DNA of 64,000 nt, from assembly GCF_900182595.1 (NCBI RefSeq), contig NZ_FXTN01000010.1, forward strand, positions 62,001-126,000, given 5' to 3'. Source of the stretch: Pedobacter westerhofensis (GTDB lineage: Bacteria > Bacteroidota > Bacteroidia > Sphingobacteriales > Sphingobacteriaceae). The position numbers and the translations under genes are program-made. Numbering within the stretch: position 1 is the stretch's first letter; each line of letters opens with the position of its first letter. The notes under the pieces were generated by a model, which saw nothing but the letters and a program-made list of their open reading frames with translations, was not told the DNA's origin and did not search any database. This document shows positions 16,995 through 25,635 of the stretch, piece after piece.

Positions 16995-17720
16995 TCATTG
17001 CTTATGCCTTTTAGAATTGAATCTGATGATCCCAATGTTTAAGGCAATCAGCGAAGAATTATCATCATCCGTTTTAAACTGAATGATTTTTTCATCACTC
17101 TTGTCTACCTTGTCAACCACATAGTTGATCAGATCACCCATATTCCTGATCCCTTTGTTTTCCGCCCGGTTATCATTTTCATTGATCACCTCATCGCCAG
17201 GTCCAGGCTTAACGTCATTACTTGCCAGAACAATAGGCTCAGCTGAAACAGGTAAGGGCAGCTTTTCCTGGCTTACAGCAATCTCTTTTGTATCATGACG
17301 CGCATTCAGCGCTATTGGTTGCAATGCAGCCAAATCTTTTTTTGGCTCATCCACAGCCGGGCTATCCTCAATTTGTATACCCGGAGCAATGACTTTGGGG
17401 CTCGCAGCAAGCCTTGGCACCGGTTCTGCGGATGCTGCAGGTTTTGCTTGCCTGGCAACAGCTGCAGAGGGAGATACCTGTGCTACAGCTATCCCGTCTG
17501 ACAGCTGCCGCTTGGCTCCTGCAGTTTTGAACAACAACGCTGCAGACAACCCGGCCACTGCAACAGCAGCAGCCATCCAGTAAACAGGAAAAACACGTCT
17601 GGGTTTTACTGCCAGCTGTGTTTCAATGTGATCCCATAAATGCGCTGAGGGTTTGATCTCCGCCTCTTCAAACTTGTCCCTAAACAACTGGTCAAATTCG
17701 TTATCCTGTATGTGTTGCAT
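16995..17720 (-). CDS. Single-TM protein, probable anti-sigma partner
   Basis: This 241-residue protein overlaps the 3' end of the sigma factor gene by 20 bases. An N-terminal cytoplasmic part of about 45 residues (DNEFDQLFRDKFEEAEIKPSAHLWDHIETQL) is followed by one membrane segment (about 43-65) and a long alanine/proline-rich periplasmic region. The N terminus with a WDHIE-type helix is common in putative anti-sigma or sigma-linked proteins of Bacteroidota. No zinc-binding HxxxCxxC motif is present, so it is not a classic ZAS anti-sigma. Function is inferred from position. Confidence 0.6.
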   Translation of the reverse strand: MQHIQDNEFDQLFRDKFEEAEIKPSAHLWDHIETQLAVKPRRVFPVYWMAAAVAVAGLSAALLFKTAGAKRQLSDGIAVAQVSPSAAVARQAKPAASAEPVPRLAASPKVIAPGIQIEDSPAVDEPKKDLAALQPIALNARHDTKEIAVSQEKLPLPVSAEPIVLASNDVKPGPGDEVINENDNRAENKGIRNMGDLINYVVDKVDKSDEKIIQFKTDDDNSSLIALNIGIIRFNSKRHKQ

Positions 17721-18270
17721 AGTTAATGCCCTCCATTTTAATAATCTCCTCTTTTAATATTGCCCGGGCCCTTGAAAGTTGTGATTTGCTTGCACCTTCA
17801 GAAATGCCGAGCGTTGCGGCAATCTCTTTGTGTGAATAACCCTCAATGATATACATGTTAAAAACGATGCGGTAGCCGTCGGCAAGTTTCTGGATCAGTG
17901 CCAACAGGTCCTGCATGCCAAGCCTGCTGAAATCAAATCCTTCAGAAGGCTGTTCATAGCCCTCCTCGATAGGCACGATATTCAATGTGCGCAGATTTCT
18001 GCGGTAACTTTCGATTGCACAGTTCACCATCACTTTTCTCATCCAGCCTTCAAATGAGCCATCGCCCCGATATTCTTTGATTTTCTGAAAGATCCTGATA
18101 TAGCCCAGCTGCAGAACATCTTCTGCTTCCATCCTGTCGCGGGCGTATCTCATGCAAACAGCAAGCAGTTTGGATGCAGTTTGCCTGTACAGCAGTTCCT
18201 GCATCTTCCTGTCGCCGGCTTTGCAGCCTTCCAGTAAATCATTTATCGTGTTTGATGGCGTCAACTTCAT
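17701..18270 (-). CDS. ECF-family RNA polymerase sigma factor
   Basis: The 189-residue protein has sigma-70 region 2 in the N-terminal half (RYARDRMEAEDVLQLGYIRIFQ) and region 4 in the C-terminal half, with a helix-turn-helix around GYSHKEIAATLGISEGASKSQLSRAR. Regions 1 and 3 are missing, as in the ECF group. It directs RNA polymerase to a small regulon, probably including envelope genes. The gene is followed by an overlapping one-TM protein gene and then an outer-membrane barrel gene on the same strand. Confidence 0.93.
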   Translation of the reverse strand: MKLTPSNTINDLLEGCKAGDRKMQELLYRQTASKLLAVCMRYARDRMEAEDVLQLGYIRIFQKIKEYRGDGSFEGWMRKVMVNCAIESYRRNLRTLNIVPIEEGYEQPSEGFDFSRLGMQDLLALIQKLADGYRIVFNMYIIEGYSHKEIAATLGISEGASKSQLSRARAILKEEIIKMEGINYATHTG

Positions 18271-18357
18271 GATTTTTTAGTTATATATCAGATGACTGAA
18301 CTATACCAAAGGTTGCACGCAGATAAAATTATTTATTTTGGTGGTAATATTAAAAGT

Positions 18358-19494
18358 TTATTGCTTGATTTTAAACAGCTTAAAGTCCTGTTTATAAGTT
18401 AAGAAAAATGAGCCCTGAAACTGTAATTGTTCTGTGCGGGATGTTCCCAGATCAACATGGGGCTCTACACGTACATCCAGATAGAGGTTTGGCAGCAGTT
18501 CATGCTGGTAAGCATAACGGAGCAGCAGGATACTGCGGTTACTTTCTTTATGTCCGGCATCGTACAAAGTACTGGAAACGGACTCATACAAAGGCATTCC
18601 CTTGATGGTCTGAAAATTATTTCCTTTCCAGTATGAAGCCACCAGGCTGCCCCATCTGGTATTTGCTCCGGCGTTAAACCATAACCCATAACCGCCCTGA
18701 AAAGCCTGTATTTTGGTAGGAGAAAAATCTTTGTAACCTACAATGTAGTTATCAGTAAAGATCTCCTGCACATTGCCACCAATTTCCTTATGGAGTTTTA
18801 AACCTGTTGCACCATTGCCCATCGTCAGCAACGGTACAGATTTCAAGGTATCAATTTGTCCGCCTTTGTGGTACACCAGAAATTGAAAGGGAAGACTCAA
18901 TTTCCAGCCATTGCTTTGCCACAATGAACGCTCAGCAGTAAGTCCCCCAACAATTTGTTCCTTTACCGGAGAAGGTGTATAGATCTGTTTTTGCCAGGCG
19001 ATCCAGGCATCCAGTTTCCATTTTTCCTTTTCAATGATCAGCTGTGTGCCATATTGGATCGGGTCTGTGATCTGGCGCTCAAAATCCCATAGCTGCTCAA
19101 TATACCCATGATGAATGCCGCCTTCAAGGCTACCAAAAATCAGCGACAGGTCTTTCTTGTGATATTTTAATGCAAATAAGGGTTTGGAATCATGCACGCC
19201 GTTGTCGCCAAAATCCTTACGGATATATGCGCCCGCAATGATCGCCAGATTGGGATGTGCATAATATACCAGCTGTGGCTGAAGCTGCGTACCATATAAA
19301 GTATAGCCATCATGAAACTGATTGGAATATTCGTAATCGCGTACATAATTAAAATTGTAGAAGTTGAAATGTACTTCGCCAACGGCATTGCTGTCCGGAC
19401 GTATCCTGTTTTCTATGGCGCTGCTGTTGAATTGTGCCCGACCGAACTGGTAGCCTGCGAGTATAAAGATTAAAATAAGTAAAGCTCTTTTCAT
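18358..19494 (-). CDS. Predicted outer-membrane protein of unknown function at 3' end of heme operon
   Basis: I do not recognise the family of this 378-residue protein. The start ATG 19494 gives a signal peptide MKRALLILIFILAGYQFGRAQ with cleavage near residue 20. The body consists of alternating strands rich in Tyr, Trp and Phe (QPQLVYYAHPNLAIIAGAYI, NGWKLSLPFQFLVYH) and ends FFLTYKQDFKLFKIKQ, so it is probably an outer-membrane barrel of about 14-18 strands. Its start is only four bases after the hemJ-like stop, so it is likely co-transcribed with the heme genes, which raises the possibility of a porphyrin- or metal-related role. That link is inference only. Confidence 0.6.
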   Translation of the reverse strand: MKRALLILIFILAGYQFGRAQFNSSAIENRIRPDSNAVGEVHFNFYNFNYVRDYEYSNQFHDGYTLYGTQLQPQLVYYAHPNLAIIAGAYIRKDFGDNGVHDSKPLFALKYHKKDLSLIFGSLEGGIHHGYIEQLWDFERQITDPIQYGTQLIIEKEKWKLDAWIAWQKQIYTPSPVKEQIVGGLTAERSLWQSNGWKLSLPFQFLVYHKGGQIDTLKSVPLLTMGNGATGLKLHKEIGGNVQEIFTDNYIVGYKDFSPTKIQAFQGGYGLWFNAGANTRWGSLVASYWKGNNFQTIKGMPLYESVSSTLYDAGHKESNRSILLLRYAYQHELLPNLYLDVRVEPHVDLGTSRTEQLQFQGSFFLTYKQDFKLFKIKQ

Positions 19495-19498
19495 ATCA

Positions 19499-20050
19499 TT
19501 ATTCAATTTCTTTTTTCTTCCTGTAGTTTTTGTAAAGCTTCACCGCAATCATGAGCACCACAGCAAATATCACCAGGCCGGCCAGGCCATACAGCCAGTC
19601 GATCGCGCTTTTGAGCACAACAGTAAATACAATGGCAACCAGTAAAATCGTAGCCAGCTCATTCCACAAACGCAATTGCGTGGAACTGAGCTTAAAGATG
19701 CCTTTCTCCATGCGCTTCATGATACGCTGGCATATAAAGTGATAAACCAGCAGAAAAACGACAAAAGTAAGTTTAACGTGTAACCATGGCGCATAAAGCA
19801 ATCCCGGCCGCGTAGCGATCATAGACAGCCCGGCCAGTACAGTGAGTACCATGGCCGGAACAGTGATGATATACCAGAGCTTTCGCTCCATGATCACAAA
19901 TTGCTTTTGCAGGATATCACGCTCGGTATCGGGGCGGCTGTTTGCCTCGGTATGATAGATAAACAAACGGACAATGTAAAACAGCCCCGCCAACCAGCAT
20001 ACCACAAAAATGATATGCAGCGCAAGAATGTACAGATAATATTGTTCCAT
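19499..20050 (-). CDS. hemJ: HemJ-like protoporphyrinogen IX oxidase (CopD/UPF0093 family)
   Basis: This 183-residue protein has four predicted membrane helices and charged loops. The start MEQYYLYILALHIIFVVCW, with a histidine in the first helix, and RKLWYIITVPAMVLTVLAG are typical of the HemJ/UPF0093 family, which oxidises protoporphyrinogen IX to protoporphyrin IX and is common in bacteria without HemG or HemY. It lies 43 bases downstream of hemE in the heme operon, which supports the role. Family and context agree; activity is not proven here. Confidence 0.82.
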   Translation of the reverse strand: MEQYYLYILALHIIFVVCWLAGLFYIVRLFIYHTEANSRPDTERDILQKQFVIMERKLWYIITVPAMVLTVLAGLSMIATRPGLLYAPWLHVKLTFVVFLLVYHFICQRIMKRMEKGIFKLSSTQLRLWNELATILLVAIVFTVVLKSAIDWLYGLAGLVIFAVVLMIAVKLYKNYRKKKEIE

Positions 20051-20093
20051 ATGTTAAAAGGAGAAGCCGGACAAAATTAGTTAATTCCGACCC

Positions 20094-21116
20094 TTAATAA
20101 CGAAACTCTTTTATCACTTCAATGGCATATTTTACATTATCAAATGGAATGTCAGGCATGATACCATGACCAAGATTAAAGATAAATCCGTTTTCGCCAC
20201 GCATTCTTTCAAATAACTGCAGAATGGTTTTTTTGATCACCGCTTTGTCTGCGTAAAGGATAAAGGGATCAAGATTGCCCTGAACAGCAATTCCTGAAGG
20301 AAGGATCTGTTTGATATTGAGCAGATCAGCATTCCAGTCCACCGAGATCACATCCGGCTGTGCCGTAGCCATCATTGGTGCAAATACAGAACTGCCTTTA
20401 CAGAACGAAATGACAGGGATGTCTTTTCTGTTCAGATTGGCGATAATTTCTTTGATATAACGGTGTGAAAATTCTGCATAATCATTCCATGACAAGGCCA
20501 TCGCCCAGCTGTCAAAGATCTGAATTGCATTCACGCCTGCAGCAATCTGAAGGTTGAGGTAGTCAGCAGTTACTTTTGCGATTTTAGCAAGCAGTGCGTG
20601 AGCAACCTCAGGATGATTGTGCATCATTAGCTTTGTTTTTTTGAAGTCTTTGGAAGATTCTCCTTCTACCAGGTAACTCATTACGGTAAAAGGTGCCCCT
20701 GCAAAACCGATCAGCGGGATACTTCCATTTAAGCGTTGCTGGATCACTTTGATCGCGTCAGCCACATATTCCAGCTGATCCAGGCAATCCACATTCAGGT
20801 TTTCCACATCCTGCATATTACGTACAGGATTAGCGAAACGCGGGCCAACGCCTTGTGTAAAGCTCAGGTCGCCTCCCATAGCCTCAGCAGTAACCAGGAT
20901 ATCACAAAACAGGATTGCTGCATCAATACCCAGCAAATCCACAGGTAACATCGTTACATCAGCAGCAATTTCTGGTGTTTTGCACATTTCAAGGAAAGAA
21001 TATTTGTTTTTAATTTCCCAGTACTCAGGCATAAAACGACCGGCCTGACGCATCATCCACACGGGCGGACGTTCTGTTTGCTTTGACCATGCTGCATCTA
21101 AAAATAAAGTGTTCAT
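20094..21116 (-). CDS. hemE: Uroporphyrinogen decarboxylase
   Basis: HemE removes four carboxyl groups from uroporphyrinogen III to make coproporphyrinogen III. The 340-residue protein has the hallmark N-terminal RPPVWMMRQAGRFMPEY (the RQAGR motif binds substrate carboxylates), the catalytic Asp region DLLGIDAAILFCDIL, and the C-terminal NLGHGIMPDIPFDNVKYAIE block. Length is normal. The start lies 14 bases after the TPR protein stop on the same strand, and hemJ follows. Confidence 0.97.
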   Translation of the reverse strand: MNTLFLDAAWSKQTERPPVWMMRQAGRFMPEYWEIKNKYSFLEMCKTPEIAADVTMLPVDLLGIDAAILFCDILVTAEAMGGDLSFTQGVGPRFANPVRNMQDVENLNVDCLDQLEYVADAIKVIQQRLNGSIPLIGFAGAPFTVMSYLVEGESSKDFKKTKLMMHNHPEVAHALLAKIAKVTADYLNLQIAAGVNAIQIFDSWAMALSWNDYAEFSHRYIKEIIANLNRKDIPVISFCKGSSVFAPMMATAQPDVISVDWNADLLNIKQILPSGIAVQGNLDPFILYADKAVIKKTILQLFERMRGENGFIFNLGHGIMPDIPFDNVKYAIEVIKEFRY

Positions 21117-21130
21117 CTGTTGTTGTTTTG

Positions 21131-21658
21131 TTAAGCTGTTTGTTGAAGGCTGTTCGCCTCTTTTATAATTTTACTGATAATTTCGTTTGTCCGTTCTGTC
21201 CCTGCCAGTTCCTTTGCCTTTTCTGCATAAGCCAATGCCCTTACACCATCCTTTTTACGGAGTGCCAGATTTGCCAGATGAATCAAAATAAAGGATTTGT
21301 CGTTTTTGGAGCCCAGCGGAAAACGGCTTGCTATTTGAAAATGGTACTCAGCGGACTGGTAATCTTCATTTTTGAGCGCAATATTGCCCATCATAAATTC
21401 ATAGTAGCCACGTCTGTTTCTTGCCAGTCTGTCGGGATTAGGCACCTCTTTTAAAAGCTGGTTCGCCTTTTCATAGTTGCCGTTTTTAAAATATTTTGAA
21501 GCCATTAGTATGGAGCTGCTTTTGAAATGGCTCCATAAAACAAATGCAAACATTACCCCGGCAACGGCTGCCATCTGGTTTTCATCATAAAAAAGGCATA
21601 CCCCTGCTGCGATGACAAAGACTGCCATCAGGGCATACCTGCCTGCTGCGTTAAACAT
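21131..21658 (-). CDS. Membrane-anchored TPR protein
   Basis: The 175-residue protein has two N-terminal membrane helices (about residues 7-22 and 29-44) and then TPR-like helical repeats (KYFKNGNYEKANQLLKEVP, YYEFMMGNIALKNEDYQSAEYHFQIA, LANLALRKKDGVRALAYAEKAKEL). The function is unknown; TPRs normally hold protein partners. Its start codon shares a base with the response-regulator stop codon region, and hemE follows 14 bases later, so it is part of the heme operon. It could be a scaffold for the heme enzymes or for the neighbouring kinase, but nothing here proves it. Confidence 0.7.
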   Translation of the reverse strand: MFNAAGRYALMAVFVIAAGVCLFYDENQMAAVAGVMFAFVLWSHFKSSSILMASKYFKNGNYEKANQLLKEVPNPDRLARNRRGYYEFMMGNIALKNEDYQSAEYHFQIASRFPLGSKNDKSFILIHLANLALRKKDGVRALAYAEKAKELAGTERTNEIISKIIKEANSLQQTA

Positions 21659-22365
21659 TAGTTATGAATATCCGTGAATTTATAACCTACGCCTCTGATA
21701 GAATGAAAGTATACCGGATTTTTCTGATCAGGTTCAAAGTATTTACGGAAAGTAAGGATAAAGTTATCGATCGTACGTGTAGAAGGATAAACGTCATAAT
21801 TCCATACCGTTTCCAGGATCTGCTCTCTTGAAACCGCTTCATTTTTTCTTTCGATCAGCAGTTTAAGCAGCATTGTTTCCTTTTTGGTAAGCGGAACAAT
21901 GACACCATCATCCTGTTTCAGTTCAAATGAATTGAAATAGATTGTTTTTTCGCCGATTTTGTAAGAGTTTAATTCTTTCAGGTCGTCTGATTTCATGCTG
22001 CGCTTAACCAGGATACCTACCCTAAGGATCAGTTCTTCCAGGTTGAAAGGTTTCACCAAATAATCGTCTGCACCTTTTTTCAGTCCCATTACGCGGTCTT
22101 CGCTTGTATTCTTGGCAGTCAGAAATAAGATTGGCACCTCGGTATTTTCAAGGCGTATCGTTTCACATACCTGAAAGCCATCCATTTCAGGAAGCATTAC
22201 ATCCAGGATGATCAGGTTAAAACGTTCTTCTTTAAAGATTTTGAGGGCGGTTTTACCATCTTTAACGGCATGGACTTTATATCCTTCCAGTTCAAGATTT
22301 AATTTTATTGCATCTAATAAATGGTCTTCATCTTCGACCAGTAAGATTCTTAATTTCTGTTGCAT
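21658..22365 (-). CDS. OmpR-type response regulator
   Basis: This 235-residue regulator has an N-terminal receiver domain with the acidic pocket in LLVEDED, phospho-acceptor Asp in LIILDVMLPEMDGF, Thr in FLTAKN and Lys in YLVKPFN, then a C-terminal winged-helix DNA-binding domain (VPLTKKETMLLKLLIERKNEAVSREQILETVW through RTIDNFILTFRKYF and GVGYKF). The ATG at 22365 is preferred over an in-frame TTG at 22374. It follows the histidine kinase stop by five bases and is therefore its partner. It lies inside the heme gene order between hemL and hemE. Confidence 0.93.
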   Translation of the reverse strand: MQQKLRILLVEDEDHLLDAIKLNLELEGYKVHAVKDGKTALKIFKEERFNLIILDVMLPEMDGFQVCETIRLENTEVPILFLTAKNTSEDRVMGLKKGADDYLVKPFNLEELILRVGILVKRSMKSDDLKELNSYKIGEKTIYFNSFELKQDDGVIVPLTKKETMLLKLLIERKNEAVSREQILETVWNYDVYPSTRTIDNFILTFRKYFEPDQKNPVYFHSIRGVGYKFTDIHN

Positions 22366-22370
22366 AATGA

Positions 22371-23237
22371 TCAACTAAATGTGATTTCAAAAATTGTACC
22401 CTGCGGTACATTGTCTTTAACACTGATGTCTGCATCGTGTCTCTGCAAAACCTCTTTCACAATAAACAGGCCTAATCCTGTTCCTTTCGCCTTCCTCGTA
22501 TTTTCTTCACCTACACGGTAAAACTTATCAAATATGAGCATTTTTTCCGCATCCGGAATACCGGGCCCTGTGTCAGACACCCTTAAAAAAGGATGGCCGT
22601 TCTGCATCTCCAGCTCCACATTCACTTCAGCGCAGGGGCCGGAATATTTCACTGCATTCTCCACCAGGTTAGTTACTACCGAGGATAAGGTAAACGGATC
22701 GCCCGTGATCTTCACCTTTGGCTGGATCGTAGGGTTGATGATCTGTTCACATCCGCAGGAATGAACCTGCAGGCGGTCTGTGATCTTGCTCACCAGTTCT
22801 GAGAAGTCAAACTCTTCCTGAGGGAAAGAATAAGAGCGGTTCTCGATCTTGGTAGCCAGCAGCATATTTTCTACCAGGTCATCCAGGCGTTCAATGTCTT
22901 TTAATGAATTACTCAACAGGGAAGTCTGACGTGCCTTGTCCAGATCACGCTTCACAATCGTCTGTAATGATAATTTGATGGCAGCTAAGGGCGACTTCAG
23001 TTCATGTGTAACAGATAAAAGGAAGTTTTGTTGTTGTTCACGCAACTTATCCTCTTTTTTGATCGATTGGTGCAGGAAAAATGCGCCTACACAAAGCAAA
23101 AATAAAAAGACAGAGCCCTCTCCCATAACCATAGCCATTCTGGAGGGCTGGAGTTTAACAACGAGTGTTCCCCAGGAGATGAGCTGTACCAGTGAGTACA
23201 GCAACATGAAATAGAATATGATGATCGATTTCTTCAA
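22371..23237 (-). CDS. Sensor histidine kinase with short periplasmic loop
   Basis: With a TTG start at 23237 the protein has 288 residues and begins MKKSIIIFYF, a normal first helix (about 4-27). A loop of about 14 residues and a second helix (42-56) follow, so there is no real periplasmic sensor domain. The H box is SVTHELKSPLAAIK (His78), followed by the N box NLVENAVKYSG, and the G boxes DTGPGIPD and GTGLGLFIVKEV. A HSCGC motif (about 159-163) lies between the H and N boxes. The open frame extends to 23360, but that start would overlap hemL by 89 bases; ATG 23207 would cut into the first helix. It pairs with the regulator 5 bases downstream. Confidence 0.85.
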   Translation of the reverse strand: MKKSIIIFYFMLLYSLVQLISWGTLVVKLQPSRMAMVMGEGSVFLFLLCVGAFFLHQSIKKEDKLREQQQNFLLSVTHELKSPLAAIKLSLQTIVKRDLDKARQTSLLSNSLKDIERLDDLVENMLLATKIENRSYSFPQEEFDFSELVSKITDRLQVHSCGCEQIINPTIQPKVKITGDPFTLSSVVTNLVENAVKYSGPCAEVNVELEMQNGHPFLRVSDTGPGIPDAEKMLIFDKFYRVGEENTRKAKGTGLGLFIVKEVLQRHDADISVKDNVPQGTIFEITFS

Positions 23238-23271
23238 AGCTTTGCTTAAACTGTTTAAATATAGTGTTAAT

Positions 23272-24645
23272 TTACTTATTCCTAAAAACAATATCCAGGG
23301 CTTCCAGAATCGCCCTTTTGGCTTTCTCCAGTTCAATCTTGCTGTGTGCCGCAGATACAAAACCTACCTCATATCCTGACGGGCCCAGGTAAATACCCCT
23401 GTTGAGCAGTTCGCGGTGCATCACCTTAAATTTCTCCATGCTTGCCGGATCAATATCATCTGCACACTGGATCTTATCTTTATCTGTAAAAGCAAACCAG
23501 AAGATAGAGCCGATGTTAAACACCTTAAACTTGTAACTCCTTGCGGTAGCAAAACGCTGTATGCTGTCCACAAATTCTGCAGCTTTATTGTTCAGTTCCT
23601 TATAAAAACCAGAACGCAGCAACTCCGTCAACTGCGCAATACCGGCAGCCATGGCCACTGGATTACCGGATAATGTACCTGCCTGGTAAACTCCGCCATC
23701 GGGAGAAATATGCCCCATAATCTCAGCAGAAGCACCATACATACCTACGGGTAAACCGCCGCCCAGGATCTTTCCGTAAGTTACGATATCAGGTTTTGCA
23801 CCGTAATATCCTGCTGCACCTTCAAATCCTAAACGGAAACCAGTGATCACCTCATCAAAGATCAGCAGGGTACCATTGTCTTTACAGATCTGCTGCAGGA
23901 AGTTGATGTATTCGGCATCCTGGATCAGCAATCCATTGTTGGCAGGAACACCTTCAATGATCACTGCAGCAATCTGATCCTTGAATTGTGCAAATGCCTG
24001 TGTTAAAGCTTCACGGTCGTTCAAAGGAACAACAACTGTTTCCTCGGCGAAAGATTTTGGTACGCCCAGCGAAGAGGTTTCGCCAAAAGTAACCAGGCCC
24101 GAACCGGCTTTCACCAGCAGGGAGTCACTGTGGCCATGGTAACAGCCTTCAAATTTCAGGATCTTATCGCGGCTGGTATATCCCCTTGCCAAACGGATAG
24201 CAGACATCACCGCCTCTGTACCTGAACTGGTAAAGCGGATTTTCTCTACATGTTTATTATTTTTGATAATGATTTCGGCAAGTTCATTTTCCAACGCTGT
24301 AGGGGCGCCGAAACTCATACCGTTCTGCATTACTTCAGTAACTTTTTCTCTTACTTTCTGCGGGTTATGTCCCAGGATCAGCGGGCCCCAGCTGCCACAG
24401 AAATCGATAAACTGGTTTCCATCGGCATCCCATACAAAACAGCCGTCACCTTTCTGAATAAACAGCGGTGTTCCATATACCGATTTAAAAGCCCTCACCG
24501 GCGAATTTACGCCGCCGGGGAAGTATGTTTTAGCCTTTTCATAAAGCTCTGCTGATTTTTCCCTTGAGATATCCGGCTTGCTTCCCGGGTTAGCCGGCAG
24601 GTCTTCTTCATTACCAGAAAACATTTTTTTTAATGACTCTAACAT
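23272..24645 (-). CDS. hemL: Glutamate-1-semialdehyde 2,1-aminomutase
   Basis: HemL converts glutamate-1-semialdehyde to 5-aminolevulinate, the second step of the C5 pathway. The 457-residue fold-type I PLP enzyme shows SREKSAELYEKAKTYFPGGV and NSPVRAF, SSGTEAVMSAIRLARG, LIFDEVITGFR and the cofactor lysine in TYGKILGGGLPVG (Lys292). About 25 residues (MLESLKKMFSGN and following) precede the usual N terminus; no internal ATG fits the shorter form. The start lies one base after the hemB stop, so coupling is likely. Confidence 0.96.
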   Translation of the reverse strand: MLESLKKMFSGNEEDLPANPGSKPDISREKSAELYEKAKTYFPGGVNSPVRAFKSVYGTPLFIQKGDGCFVWDADGNQFIDFCGSWGPLILGHNPQKVREKVTEVMQNGMSFGAPTALENELAEIIIKNNKHVEKIRFTSSGTEAVMSAIRLARGYTSRDKILKFEGCYHGHSDSLLVKAGSGLVTFGETSSLGVPKSFAEETVVVPLNDREALTQAFAQFKDQIAAVIIEGVPANNGLLIQDAEYINFLQQICKDNGTLLIFDEVITGFRLGFEGAAGYYGAKPDIVTYGKILGGGLPVGMYGASAEIMGHISPDGGVYQAGTLSGNPVAMAAGIAQLTELLRSGFYKELNNKAAEFVDSIQRFATARSYKFKVFNIGSIFWFAFTDKDKIQCADDIDPASMEKFKVMHRELLNRGIYLGPSGYEVGFVSAAHSKIELEKAKRAILEALDIVFRNK

Positions 24646-24646
24646 A

Positions 24647-25615
24647 TTATATCCAGTTGTTTTCTACCATATCCCTGATATGATAGGTTGTGATAATACT
24701 TGCGCCTGCACGTGCAAAGGCATACATTGTTTCCATGACTACTTTTTGCTCATCAATCCAGCCTCTTTCTGCTGCGGCTTTTACCATCGCATATTCACCG
24801 GATACATTGTAACAGGCAATTGGCAGGTTGGCATGCTGTTTCAGGTTGTGCATAATATCAAGGTAAGCCAGGGCAGGTTTTACCATCAGCACATCCGCAC
24901 CCTGGTTTTCATCCAGCAAGGCTTCTCTGAGTGCCTCATTTGGGTTTCTGAAATCCATCTGGTAAGCTTTTCTGTCGCCCTTGCTCGGTGCACAGTCTGC
25001 CGCCTCACGGAAAGGGCCATAATAAGCAGATGCAAATTTGGTGGCGTGCGACATGATCGCGGTATTTACATATTTATTCTGATCCAGTAATTCCCTGATC
25101 GCGCCAATGCGGCCATCCATCATATCTGAGGGTGCCAGCATATCTGCTCCGGCTTCTGCATGTGTAAGGCCCATTTTGGCAATCAGCTCAACAGTTTCAT
25201 CGTTCTGCACGTAATCATCTTTCATGATACCACAGTGGCCGTGGGTGGTATAAGAACAAACACATACATCAGTAACAACGTATAAGTCTTCACCGAATTG
25301 CTTCTTCAATTCGCGAACGGCAGAAGGAACGATAGAATGGTCATGGTACGCACTTCGTGCATCTTCAGTTTTTTCATCTCCCACACCAAACAGCATGATT
25401 TTATTTACCCCCAGCTTCAGGCCTTTCTCTACATCAGTGATCAACGTATCCTGCGAAAAATGATTTACGCCGGGCATAGAATCAATCGCATGTGTTACTC
25501 CCGTTCCCGGGACAACAAAGTACGGATACATAAACATGTCTTTAGACAGCCTTGTCTCGGCCATCATTTCTCTTACCACTGGGTTCTTTCTTAATCTACG
25601 CGGACGGTGCAACAT
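24647..25615 (-). CDS. hemB: Porphobilinogen synthase (5-aminolevulinate dehydratase), zinc type
   Basis: HemB joins two 5-aminolevulinates to porphobilinogen. The 322-residue protein starts at ATG 25615 (an in-frame TTG lies six bases upstream). The cysteine cluster in DVCVCSYTTHGHCGI (about Cys118, Cys120, Cys128) is the zinc-binding site of the Zn-dependent subgroup, as opposed to the Asp-rich Mg type. The Schiff-base lysines are in SHATKFASAYYGPFR and in MVKPALAYLD. It is preceded by the hemCD fusion with a gap of about 20 bases and followed by hemL one base later. Confidence 0.96.
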   Translation of the reverse strand: MLHRPRRLRKNPVVREMMAETRLSKDMFMYPYFVVPGTGVTHAIDSMPGVNHFSQDTLITDVEKGLKLGVNKIMLFGVGDEKTEDARSAYHDHSIVPSAVRELKKQFGEDLYVVTDVCVCSYTTHGHCGIMKDDYVQNDETVELIAKMGLTHAEAGADMLAPSDMMDGRIGAIRELLDQNKYVNTAIMSHATKFASAYYGPFREAADCAPSKGDRKAYQMDFRNPNEALREALLDENQGADVLMVKPALAYLDIMHNLKQHANLPIACYNVSGEYAMVKAAAERGWIDEQKVVMETMYAFARAGASIITTYHIRDMVENNWI

Positions 25616-25635
25616 AATCAACCTCTCTTTTGTTA

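Noticed and set aside
23238..23360. Longer kinase reading frame overlapping hemL
   Set aside because: The 41 extra residues are antisense-free but overlap the hemL 3' end by 89 bases and add no kinase-type sequence; the shorter frame from TTG 23237 gives a normal first membrane helix.
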